From positions 62,001 to 126,000 of the forward strand of contig JBMZAX010000003.1 of the NCBI GenBank assembly GCA_049611805.1: a DNA stretch of 64,000 nt, written 5' to 3'. Shown here one piece after another: positions 43,612-51,293 of this stretch. Each line of letters starts with the position of its first letter. Within the stretch, counting starts at the first letter, position 1. Made by a program: the position numbers and the translations under genes. The stretch comes from UBA7378 sp049611805 (lineage in GTDB: Bacteria > Pseudomonadota > Alphaproteobacteria > RS24). The notes under the pieces were generated by a model, which saw nothing but the letters and a program-made list of their open reading frames with translations, was not told the DNA's origin and did not search any database.

Positions 43612-45093
43612 ATGAGTGAAGCAAAAGCAGGCATTGACCGCGAGACGGTTGACCAGGTCGCAAATTTCGGCGGTGAAAACTATAAATATGGTTTCACCAC
43701 CGACATTGATGCCGACAAAGCGCCCAATGGCCTGAACACCGATATCATCCGGTTCATTTCCGCCAAAAAGGAGGAGCCGGAATGGTTGCTCGAATGGCGG
43801 CTGGATGCGTTTGAGCGTTGGCAGACCATGCAGGAGCCGGATTGGGCGCATGTCGATTATCCCAAAATCGATTATCAGGATTTGTGCTATTACGCGGCCC
43901 CCAAAAGCATGGAAGACGGGCCCAAAAGCCTTGACGAAGTTGACCCGGAATTGCTGCGGACATACGAAAAGCTGGGCATTCCGCTGCAGGAACAAGAGGT
44001 TCTGGCAGGTGTGCGAAAAGTCGCCGTCGATGCCGTGTTTGACAGCGTGTCGGTGGGCACCACCTTCCGCGAAGAGCTGGCAAAAGCGGGGGTCATTTTT
44101 TGCTCGTTTTCCGAGGCCGTCAAAGACCACCCCGATCTGGTGCGCAAATATCTGGGCTCGGTGGTGCCGCAATCGGACAATTATTTCGCCGCGCTCAACT
44201 CGGCGGTGTTTTCCGACGGCTCGTTTGTCTATATCCCGCCGGGTGTGCGCTGCCCGATGGAGCTTTCGACCTATTTCCGCATCAATGAGGCCAATACCGG
44301 CCAGTTCGAGCGCACGCTGGTTATTGCCGACCGCGGCAGCTATGTCAGCTATCTGGAGGGCTGCACGGCACCGATGCGCGATGAAAACCAGTTGCATGCC
44401 GCCGTGGTGGAACTGGTCGCGCTGGAGGATGCGGAGATTAAATATTCGACCGTGCAGAACTGGTATCCGGGTGATGCCGACGGCAAGGGCGGCATTTATA
44501 ATTTCGTAACCAAGCGCGGCGATTGCCGCGAGGCGCGCGCGCGCATCAGCTGGACACAAGTAGAAACCGGGTCGGCGGTAACGTGGAAATATCCGTCCTG
44601 CATTTTGCGCGGTGATGAAACGGTCGGTGAATTTTACTCGATTGCCATCTCGAATAATCTGCAACAGGTCGATAGCGGCACCAAAATGCTGCATTTGGGG
44701 CGCAACACATCCAGCAAGATTATTTCCAAGGGCATTTCGGCGGGGCGCTCGTCCAACGCCTATCGCGGGCAGGTGAGCGTGCATCCCAAAGCGGCCAATG
44801 CGCGCAATTTCACCCAATGCGACAGCCTGCTGATCGGCGACAAATGCGCCGCCCATACCGTGCCTTATATCGAAGCCAAAAATATCTCCGCCGTGCTGGA
44901 GCATGAGGCGACGACCTCGAAAATCAGCGACGACCAGATGTTTTATTGCCGCCAGCGCGGGCTTGATCCGGAAGAGGCGGTGGCGTTGATTGTGAACGGC
45001 TTCTGCCGTGACGTTTTGCAAAACCTGCCGATGGAATTTGCCGTGGAAGCGCAAAAACTCGTCGGCATATCGCTGGAAGGAAGCGTTGGGTAA
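43612..45093 (+). CDS. sufB: Fe-S cluster scaffold SufB
   Basis: 493-residue core scaffold of the SufBC2D complex, where clusters are built. Conserved stretches are YVSYLEGCTAPMRDENQLHA, AEIKYSTVQNWYPGD, GNTSSKIISKGISAGRSSN-like NTSSKIISKGIS and NFTQCDSLLIGDKCAAHTVP with the conserved Cys. The start MSEAKAGIDRETVDQVANFG is preceded by a modest ribosome binding site. Its stop overlaps the sufC start (TAATG). Confidence 0.97.
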   Translation: MSEAKAGIDRETVDQVANFGGENYKYGFTTDIDADKAPNGLNTDIIRFISAKKEEPEWLLEWRLDAFERWQTMQEPDWAHVDYPKIDYQDLCYYAAPKSMEDGPKSLDEVDPELLRTYEKLGIPLQEQEVLAGVRKVAVDAVFDSVSVGTTFREELAKAGVIFCSFSEAVKDHPDLVRKYLGSVVPQSDNYFAALNSAVFSDGSFVYIPPGVRCPMELSTYFRINEANTGQFERTLVIADRGSYVSYLEGCTAPMRDENQLHAAVVELVALEDAEIKYSTVQNWYPGDADGKGGIYNFVTKRGDCREARARISWTQVETGSAVTWKYPSCILRGDETVGEFYSIAISNNLQQVDSGTKMLHLGRNTSSKIISKGISAGRSSNAYRGQVSVHPKAANARNFTQCDSLLIGDKCAAHTVPYIEAKNISAVLEHEATTSKISDDQMFYCRQRGLDPEEAVALIVNGFCRDVLQNLPMEFAVEAQKLVGISLEGSVG

Positions 45094-45884
45094 TGGCTTT
45101 GCTGGAAATTGAAAATCTGCACGCGGGTGTTGATGAAAAGACCATTTTGAACGGTTTCGACCTGACGATTGAGGCCGGCGAGGTGCATGCGATTATGGGG
45201 CCTAACGGTTCGGGCAAATCGACGCTTTCTTATGTGCTGGCCGGGCGCGACGGCTATGAAGCCCAAAACGGCGCGGTGCGGTTTGACGGTGCCGACCTGC
45301 TGGATATGGAGCCGGAAGCGCGCGCCATTGCCGGCATGTTTCTGGCGTTTCAATATCCGCTGGAGATTCCGGGCGTCACCAATATGACCTTTTTGCGCAC
45401 GGCGCTAAACGCGGTGCGGCGCGGGCGCGGCGAAGACGAAATGGATCCTGCAAGTTTCCTGCGCATGGTGCGCGAAAAATCCCGCGCCATGGGTGTCGAT
45501 GACGACATGCTCAAGCGGCCCCTGAATGTCGGGTTTTCGGGCGGGGAGAAAAAGCGCAATGAGGTGCTGCAAATGGCGGTGCTTGAGCCGCGTCTGGCAA
45601 TTCTCGACGAGACCGATAGCGGCCTTGATATTGATGCGCTGCAAACCGTGGCCGATGGTGTGAACGCGATGCGCAGCGACGCGCGCGGCATGCTGGTCAT
45701 CACGCATTACCAGCGGCTGTTGGATTTTATCAAGCCGGATTTTGTGCATGTGATGGTGCAGGGGCGCATTGTGCGTTCGGGCGGCCCGGAACTGGCCGAA
45801 GAGCTGGAACGCTCCGGCTATGGCGCGTATCTGGGCGCGGAAACCGGCGGGCAGGGCGATGAAGCGGGGGCGGCGCATGCTTGA
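45093..45884 (+). CDS. sufC: SufC ATPase
   Basis: 263-residue ABC-type ATPase that drives conformational change in SufBCD. Walker A is IMGPNGSGKSTLSYVLAG, the signature NVGFSGGEKKRNEVLQM, Walker B LAILDETDSGLDIDALQ, and the H-loop LVITHYQRLLDFI. A C-terminal extension after the usual end (ETGGQGDEAGAAHA) is short and polar. It overlaps sufB by 1 nt and sufD by 8 nt. Confidence 0.97.
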   Translation: MALLEIENLHAGVDEKTILNGFDLTIEAGEVHAIMGPNGSGKSTLSYVLAGRDGYEAQNGAVRFDGADLLDMEPEARAIAGMFLAFQYPLEIPGVTNMTFLRTALNAVRRGRGEDEMDPASFLRMVREKSRAMGVDDDMLKRPLNVGFSGGEKKRNEVLQMAVLEPRLAILDETDSGLDIDALQTVADGVNAMRSDARGMLVITHYQRLLDFIKPDFVHVMVQGRIVRSGGPELAEELERSGYGAYLGAETGGQGDEAGAAHA

Positions 45885-47124
45885 TGCGACAGCGCATTTC
45901 GAGGCTGTGCACGACCGCTTGCCGGGCGGGGCGGAAGTTTTGCAAGCGCGCAAGACGGCTTTGGCGCGCGCCGAACAGACCGGCCTGCCAACACGGCGCA
46001 ATGAAAACTGGCACTACACAGACCTTGCGCGGCTCCTCAAACAAAGCGATGCGGCGCCCGTGCGCGCCGATGCCTTTGATGCAAGCGCGCTCGCGCCTTT
46101 GCAATTGGTGTTTGAGAACGGCGCACTGATTAATGAGCCCGCCGCCGATGATTGCGTGAGTGTTGAGAGCTTGGCTCATGCGCTGGGCAGTGGCGCGCGC
46201 AGCCATGAAGACGACGCATCGGACAATGATATGGCGGCGTTTAACTTCGCCATGGCGCAAGACGGCGCGGTTATGACGATTAACGGCACGCCCGCCCGGT
46301 CGGTGGAACTGGTGACACGCGGGCACGAAGCGGCGCATTTGCGCCACGCCCTAAAGGTTGAGAGCGGCACGGTGACGCTGATTGAGAATTTGCAGGCCGA
46401 CGGATACACCAATGCCGTATTGGATGTTGATGTGGCACCGGGCGCGCGCTTGGCTTTGGTGCGCGTGCAGACGGCGGGGCACCATATCGGGCTGACGCGG
46501 GTAAATTTGCACGGTGACGGTGCGTTTTGCGCCGTGAACTTCGTGACCGGCGGCAATCTTGCGCGTCACGAAACCCACATTCGCCTGTTGGGTGAGGGTG
46601 CGCGCGCCGATGTGCATGGCGCGATTTTGGGCCACGGCACCATGCATGCCGATATGACCTCGCAATTGCATCATGAGACGGCCAATACCGACAGTCTGAC
46701 AACCCTGCATGCGGTTCTGGACGATGCCGCGCAGGGCGTGTTTCAGGGAAAGGTTGTGGTCGCGCGCGATGCCCAGCATGTCGATGCCCAGCAACAATCG
46801 CGCGCCATGATGTTGTCGGAGCGCGCGCATATGTCGGCCAAGCCGGAACTGGAAATTTATGCCGACGATGTGGCATGTGCGCATGGCGCGGCGCTGGGGG
46901 AACTGGACGCTGATGCATTGTTCTTTTTGCGCAGTCGCGGCATTGATGAGGCAACCGCGCGCCACATGCTCATTTCCGGATTTTTGGCGGCGCCCTTGGC
47001 GCATATCGAAAATGAAGATTTGCGCGCGCGCGTCGCCGCGCATCTGGGCGCACATGTGCCTGATGGTGGGCATGATGGTGGAAATGGCGGTGAAGCTATA
47101 AACGCGGAGTTGGCCGATGTCTGA
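45877..47124 (+). CDS. sufD: SufD scaffold subunit
   Basis: 415 residues from the ATG at 45877, which overlaps the sufC 3' end by 8 nt; the open frame continues further upstream but within sufC. Family features are LPTRRNENWHYTDLARLL near the N-terminus, a beta-helix core, AQQQSRAMMLSERAHMSAKP and the C-terminal helices AALGELDADALFFLRSRGI. SufD partners SufB in cluster assembly and iron entry. sufS starts 8 nt before its stop. Confidence 0.95.
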   Translation: MLDATAHFEAVHDRLPGGAEVLQARKTALARAEQTGLPTRRNENWHYTDLARLLKQSDAAPVRADAFDASALAPLQLVFENGALINEPAADDCVSVESLAHALGSGARSHEDDASDNDMAAFNFAMAQDGAVMTINGTPARSVELVTRGHEAAHLRHALKVESGTVTLIENLQADGYTNAVLDVDVAPGARLALVRVQTAGHHIGLTRVNLHGDGAFCAVNFVTGGNLARHETHIRLLGEGARADVHGAILGHGTMHADMTSQLHHETANTDSLTTLHAVLDDAAQGVFQGKVVVARDAQHVDAQQQSRAMMLSERAHMSAKPELEIYADDVACAHGAALGELDADALFFLRSRGIDEATARHMLISGFLAAPLAHIENEDLRARVAAHLGAHVPDGGHDGGNGGEAINAELADV

Positions 47125-48361
47125 CACGCAGCTGAAGACCGTGGATTTCGACCCCCACACCATCCGCAAGGACTTTCCCATTCTGGCGCGCGAGGTGCAT
47201 GGCAAGCCGCTTGTCTATCTGGACAATGCCGCTTCAGCGCAAAAACCGGTGCAGGTGACGGGCCGCATGCAGCGCGTTTTCGATAAAGAATATTCCAATG
47301 TTCACAGAGGCTTGCACTATTTGTCCAATGCATCAACTGAGGCATTTGAGGGCGCACGCCGCACCGTGCAGAATTTTTTGAACGCGGGCCGCGACACGCA
47401 AATTATTTTCACCGGCGGGGCGACCGACGCCATTAATCTGGTCGCACACAGCTATCTGGAACCGCGCCTGAAACCGGGCGATGAAATCATTTTGTCTGAG
47501 ATGGAGCATCACTCGAATATTGTGCCGTGGCATTTTTTGCGCGCGCAATGCGGCGCGGTGCTGAAATGGGTGCCGGTGACGGATGACGGCGCGCTGGATA
47601 TGGAAGCCTATGCCGACATGCTGGGCCCGCGCACGAAATTTGTGTCACTCACGCAAATGTCCAACGCGCTGGGCACGGTGACGGATGCAAAAACCATTAT
47701 CGACCTGGCCCACGCCCAAGGCGTTCCGGTTTTGCTGGACGGGTGCCAGGGCGCGGTTCATTTGCCGACGGATGTGCAGGCTCTGGATGTCGATTTCTAT
47801 GTCTTTTCCGGACACAAGGTTTACGGGCCCGGCGGCATTGGCGTTCTATATGCCAAGTCGGAATTGCTGGAGGGGATGCGCCCCTATCGCGGCGGCGGCG
47901 AAATGATCCGTGAGGTGTCGCTGGATGATGTGACCTATGCCGACCCGCCGCACCGTTTTGAAGCCGGCACACCGCCAATTGTCGAAGCCATCGGCCTTGG
48001 CGCGGCGCTCGATTATATGATGGCGATCGGGTGGCAGAATATTTGCGCGCATGAAAAAGCGCTGGCCGCCCATGCGATGGATGTTGTCGGCAGCATTAAC
48101 CGCGTGCGGATTTTCGGCACCACGCCGGACAAGGGCGCGATTGTGTCCTTTGTGGTTGACGGCATTCACCCGCATGACATTGCCATGGTGATGGACCGTT
48201 CGGGCGTTGCGCTGCGGGCGGGGCATCATTGCGCCCAGCCTTTGATGAAAAGATTTGATGTGGCGGCAACGGCGCGCGCCTCATTTGCCGTGTATAATAC
48301 GCATGACGAGGTTGAGGCGCTGGGCGCGGCGCTCACCAAAGCCATTGGTTTTTTCGAATAG
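47117..48361 (+). CDS. sufS: Cysteine desulfurase SufS (group II)
   Basis: 414-residue PLP enzyme, second desulfurase of the operon. Lys234 lies in VFSGHKVYGPGGIGVL and the nucleophile Cys372 in LRAGHHCAQPLMKRF, the short rigid loop of group II enzymes. Such enzymes normally need SufE or SufU to take the persulfide, and neither is seen here. It overlaps sufD by 8 nt and is followed after 8 nt by sufT. Confidence 0.96.
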   Translation: MSDTQLKTVDFDPHTIRKDFPILAREVHGKPLVYLDNAASAQKPVQVTGRMQRVFDKEYSNVHRGLHYLSNASTEAFEGARRTVQNFLNAGRDTQIIFTGGATDAINLVAHSYLEPRLKPGDEIILSEMEHHSNIVPWHFLRAQCGAVLKWVPVTDDGALDMEAYADMLGPRTKFVSLTQMSNALGTVTDAKTIIDLAHAQGVPVLLDGCQGAVHLPTDVQALDVDFYVFSGHKVYGPGGIGVLYAKSELLEGMRPYRGGGEMIREVSLDDVTYADPPHRFEAGTPPIVEAIGLGAALDYMMAIGWQNICAHEKALAAHAMDVVGSINRVRIFGTTPDKGAIVSFVVDGIHPHDIAMVMDRSGVALRAGHHCAQPLMKRFDVAATARASFAVYNTHDEVEALGAALTKAIGFFE

Positions 48362-48369
48362 GGGTTTTC

Positions 48370-48789
48370 GTGGCAGATACTGACGACACAAAAGACGAGA
48401 TGCCGATTATCGATACGGGCCCTGCGCCTGAGAAAAACGCGCCCGCAGATGCGAGCCCAGATGAGGGTGAATTGACGCCGGAAATGGCCGCGCTGACGGA
48501 TGATCTGATCGGCGCGCTCAAAAGCGTTTACGACCCGGAAATTCCCGTTGATGTATATGAGCTGGGCCTGATTTACCGCGTCGATGTAAGCGATGCGCGT
48601 GAGGTGACCGTTGACATGACGCTCACGGCGCCGGGCTGTCCGGTTGCCGAACACATGCCGCGCTGGGTTGAGGATGCGGTGCGGTCGGTGGACGGCGTGG
48701 GCGATGTCGTGGTAAATATGGTTTTCGAGCCGCCATGGGACCCAAGCCGAATGTCGGATGAAGCGCGTGTGGCGCTCAATATGTTTTAA
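48370..48789 (+). CDS. sufT: SufT / MIP18-family (DUF59) Fe-S maturation protein
   Basis: 139 residues from a GTG with AGGGG upstream. After an acidic, probably flexible N-terminus (about 1-40) the DUF59 domain begins: LTDDLIGALKSVYDPEIPVD, VYELGLIYRVDVSD, VTVDMTLTAPGCPVAEHMPR with the conserved Cys, and VVVNMVFEPPWDPSRMSDEA. SufT-type proteins help deliver clusters to target enzymes. It stands in the operon between sufS and sufA. Confidence 0.92.
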   Translation: MADTDDTKDEMPIIDTGPAPEKNAPADASPDEGELTPEMAALTDDLIGALKSVYDPEIPVDVYELGLIYRVDVSDAREVTVDMTLTAPGCPVAEHMPRWVEDAVRSVDGVGDVVVNMVFEPPWDPSRMSDEARVALNMF

Positions 48790-48817
48790 ATTAGACGTTT
48801 TAAATTTTTGGAAGCAA

Positions 48818-49186
48818 ATGACGATAAAATACGAAATTCCAAAAGCCATTAGCCTGACCGACCGCGCGGCGGAGCGGATCAAGCATATTATGTCGCGTGC
48901 CGAAACACCGAAAATCGGCGTGCGGCTGGGGGTCAAAAACGGCGGCTGTGCGGGCATGGAATATACGATGGATTATGCCGATGCGCGCGACCCGCTGGAC
49001 GAGGTGGTCGAAGATAAGGGCGTCATGATTTTAATCGAGCCCAAGGCCGTTTTGTTTCTGCTCGGCACCGAAATGGATTACGAAGAGGGCGTCATGTCCT
49101 CCGGCTTCATTTTCAACAATCCCAATCAGACGGATGCGTGCGGTTGCGGCGAAAGCGTGACCATCGTGCCCGCAAATGCGCGTTGA
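48818..49186 (+). CDS. sufA: A-type Fe-S carrier (SufA/IscA family)
   Basis: 122 residues from the ATG at 48818, preceded by GGAAG; upstream in-frame sequence overlaps sufT and is not needed. The three cluster cysteines are in GVKNGGCAGMEY and, near the C-terminus, ACGCGES. These carriers pass clusters from the scaffold to apoproteins. The next gene begins on the very next base after its stop. Confidence 0.95.
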   Translation: MTIKYEIPKAISLTDRAAERIKHIMSRAETPKIGVRLGVKNGGCAGMEYTMDYADARDPLDEVVEDKGVMILIEPKAVLFLLGTEMDYEEGVMSSGFIFNNPNQTDACGCGESVTIVPANAR

Positions 49187-49552
49187 GTGGCTGTCAGCAG
49201 CGAATATAAGGCCTTTGTCGCAGAGATTTTTGAACCGCTTGGGGCGGTTGACATCAAACATATGTTTGGCGGCGCGGGCGTTTATTATCGCGATGTGATG
49301 TTTGCGTTGATCTTCAACGAGACGCTCTATCTGAAAGCCGATGCCGTCAATCAGGAAATGTTTGAAGAGGCCGGTGCCGACCGCTTCCACTACAAACCGC
49401 AATCGGGCAGAAATGCCGGCAAAGAGATTGCCATGTCGTTTTGGGAATTGCCCGAAGAACTGCTTGATGACCCCGACACGCTGGTCAATTGGTTGCACGC
49501 TTCCGTTGATGCCGCCTATCGCGCCAAGGCGGGAAAATCCAAAAAAGCCTGA
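49187..49552 (+). CDS. TfoX N-terminal domain protein
   Basis: 121 residues from a GTG immediately after the sufA stop. The TfoX_N pattern is clear: IFEPLGAVDIKHMFGGAGVY, ALIFNETLYLKADAVNQEMF and AMSFWELPEELLDDPDTLVN. Only the N-terminal domain is present; the C-terminal domain of full-length competence regulators is missing. Its role is unknown, and its zero-gap position suggests cotranslation with sufA. Confidence 0.88.
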   Translation: MAVSSEYKAFVAEIFEPLGAVDIKHMFGGAGVYYRDVMFALIFNETLYLKADAVNQEMFEEAGADRFHYKPQSGRNAGKEIAMSFWELPEELLDDPDTLVNWLHASVDAAYRAKAGKSKKA

Positions 49553-49585
49553 AGCCTCGAAAACTTCTTGGATGCACGGCCAGAC

Positions 49586-49614
49586 TTGCTAGACTGTAAG
49601 CCTTGTTCTATTGA
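49586..49614 (+). promoter_or_regulatory. Candidate promoter of the GST gene
   Basis: TTGCTA and TATTGA with a 17-nt spacer in the 115-nt gap after the suf operon. A small perfect inverted repeat TGCCGG-ACA-CCGGCA (49633-49647) lies in the predicted leader. Confidence 0.35.
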
Positions 49615-49667
49615 TGCTTTTCACTCCAAATCTGCCGGACACCGGCACTGCACATCAGGGATTTAAA

Positions 49668-50429
49668 ATGGCCGATAAAAAACCGTCACCTTCCAAGAAG
49701 ACAAAAACCGCAACCAATAAGAAGCAAAAGCCGATTGAACTCTATTACTGGCCCACGCCAAATGGCTGGAAAGTTTCCATTATGCTGGAAGAATGCGGCC
49801 TGCCTTATACATTGAAGCCGGTGAATATTGGTGTGGGCGACCAGTTCAAGCGCAGTTTTTTGAAAATCGCGCCAAACAATCGCATGCCCGCCATTGTTGA
49901 TCCGGCGGGGCCGGGCAACAAGCCCATCTCGATTTTCGAGTCCGGTGCGATTTTGCAATATCTGGGTCGCAAGACCGGCAAGTTCTATCCGAGCAATGAG
50001 CGCGCCCGCGCCGATGTTGACCAATGGCTGTTCTGGCAGATGGGCGGTCTGGGGCCGATGGCGGGACAGGCGCACCACTTCCGGCAATACGCACCGAAAA
50101 AACTGCCCTATGCCGTCAAGCGCTATACCAATGAAGTTAACCGGCTTTACGGCGTGCTGAACAAACAGCTGCGCGGCAAAGACTTTGTGACCGGCCGCTA
50201 CTCGATTGCCGATATGGCAATTTGGGGCTGGGTTGTGCCGTATAAAAATCAGGGTCAGAAGCTGGAAGATTTCCCGCATCTTAAAAAATGGTTTGAGCGC
50301 ATGGGCGACCGCCCGGCCGTAAAGCGCGGCTTTGCGCTGGGGCTGGATTTGCGCCGTGGCACGCTTGGCGACAAATCAAAAGAAGCTGCAAAGGCAAGAA
50401 AAATACTGTTTGATCAACGCGCTAAGTAA
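49668..50429 (+). CDS. Glutathione S-transferase, Ure2p/YfcG-like (Nu class)
   Basis: 253 residues from the ATG at 49668 (AGGGA upstream). A lysine-rich N-terminal tail (DKKPSPSKKTKTATNKKQK) precedes the thioredoxin-like domain: IELYYWPTPNGWKVSIMLEE, where the Asn after Pro-Thr-Pro matches the YfcG-type active site, and ISIFESGAILQYLG, the glutathione-binding Glu-Ser. The helical domain has WLFWQMGGLGPMAGQAHHF and GRYSIADMAIWGW. Likely a glutathione or glutathione-disulfide enzyme. tesB starts 2 nt downstream. Confidence 0.92.
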   Translation: MADKKPSPSKKTKTATNKKQKPIELYYWPTPNGWKVSIMLEECGLPYTLKPVNIGVGDQFKRSFLKIAPNNRMPAIVDPAGPGNKPISIFESGAILQYLGRKTGKFYPSNERARADVDQWLFWQMGGLGPMAGQAHHFRQYAPKKLPYAVKRYTNEVNRLYGVLNKQLRGKDFVTGRYSIADMAIWGWVVPYKNQGQKLEDFPHLKKWFERMGDRPAVKRGFALGLDLRRGTLGDKSKEAAKARKILFDQRAK

Positions 50430-50431
50430 AT

Positions 50432-51292
50432 ATGACTGAACAATTACATGAGTTGATAGATCTGCTTGATCTTGAGCAGATTGAGGTGAACCTGTTTCGC
50501 GGCCACAGCCCCGATGACAGCTGGCAGCGCGTATTTGGCGGGCAGGTGATCGGGCAGGCGCTGGTGGCCGCATCGCGCACGGTTGAGGATGTGGTGTGTC
50601 ATTCGCTGCATGCATATTTCTTGCGCCCCGGTGATCCGAGCGTGCCGATCGTCTATGAGGTTGACCGCGCGCGCGACGGCAAAAGTTTCAAAAGCCGGCG
50701 GGTCACGGCCATTCAACACGGCAAACAGATTTTCAATCTGGCGGCGAGTTTTCAGCGTGAGGAAGACGGCTTGGCGCATCAGGTGGAAATGCCGGATGTG
50801 CCGGCGCCCGAAGATTTGCAGCCGGAACGCGAAAGGCGGCTGGAACTGGCCGAGAAACTGCCCGAAGAAGTGCGCGATATATTCACCCGCAAACGGCCGG
50901 TCGAAATCCGCCATGTGCAGCCGCTCGACCTGCTTGCGCCCGAAAAAACCGAGCCGGTTCAGCAGCTCTGGTTCAAAGCGAGCGATGCGGGCATGCCCGA
51001 AGAATTGGGCATTCACCAATGCGTGCTGGCCTATATGTCGGACATGACATTGCTGGACACATGCCTGCGCCCGCATGGGGTGAATTATCTGAACCCGAAA
51101 ACCCAGATTGCCAGTCTCGACCATGCCATGTGGTTTCACCGCCCGTTCCGCGCCGATGATTGGATGCTTTACACGCAAAGCTCGCCCGCTTCTTCCGGCG
51201 GGCGCGGCCTCAATTTCGGGCATGTGTTCACCCGCGATGGCGCTTTGGTGTGTTCAATGTCGCAGGAAGGCCTTATCCGGCTCCACGATTAG
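50432..51292 (+). CDS. tesB: Acyl-CoA thioesterase II TesB
   Basis: Hydrolyses medium- and long-chain acyl-CoA. 286 residues forming a double hotdog: first repeat LFRGHSPDDSWQRVFGGQVI and VCHSLHAYFLRPGDPSVPIV; second repeat IASLDHAMWFHRPFRADDWM with the catalytic Asp, and SGGRGLNFGHVFTRDGALVC. There is no clear ribosome binding site, and the gene is 2 nt after gst, so it may depend on coupling. It is convergent with mutB, 1 nt between the stops. Confidence 0.94.
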   Translation: MTEQLHELIDLLDLEQIEVNLFRGHSPDDSWQRVFGGQVIGQALVAASRTVEDVVCHSLHAYFLRPGDPSVPIVYEVDRARDGKSFKSRRVTAIQHGKQIFNLAASFQREEDGLAHQVEMPDVPAPEDLQPERERRLELAEKLPEEVRDIFTRKRPVEIRHVQPLDLLAPEKTEPVQQLWFKASDAGMPEELGIHQCVLAYMSDMTLLDTCLRPHGVNYLNPKTQIASLDHAMWFHRPFRADDWMLYTQSSPASSGGRGLNFGHVFTRDGALVCSMSQEGLIRLHD

Positions 51293-51293
51293 T

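Noticed and set aside
43600..45054. A 484-codon minus-strand frame opposite sufB
   Set aside because: Complementary shadow of a highly conserved gene; no ribosome binding site or family signature.
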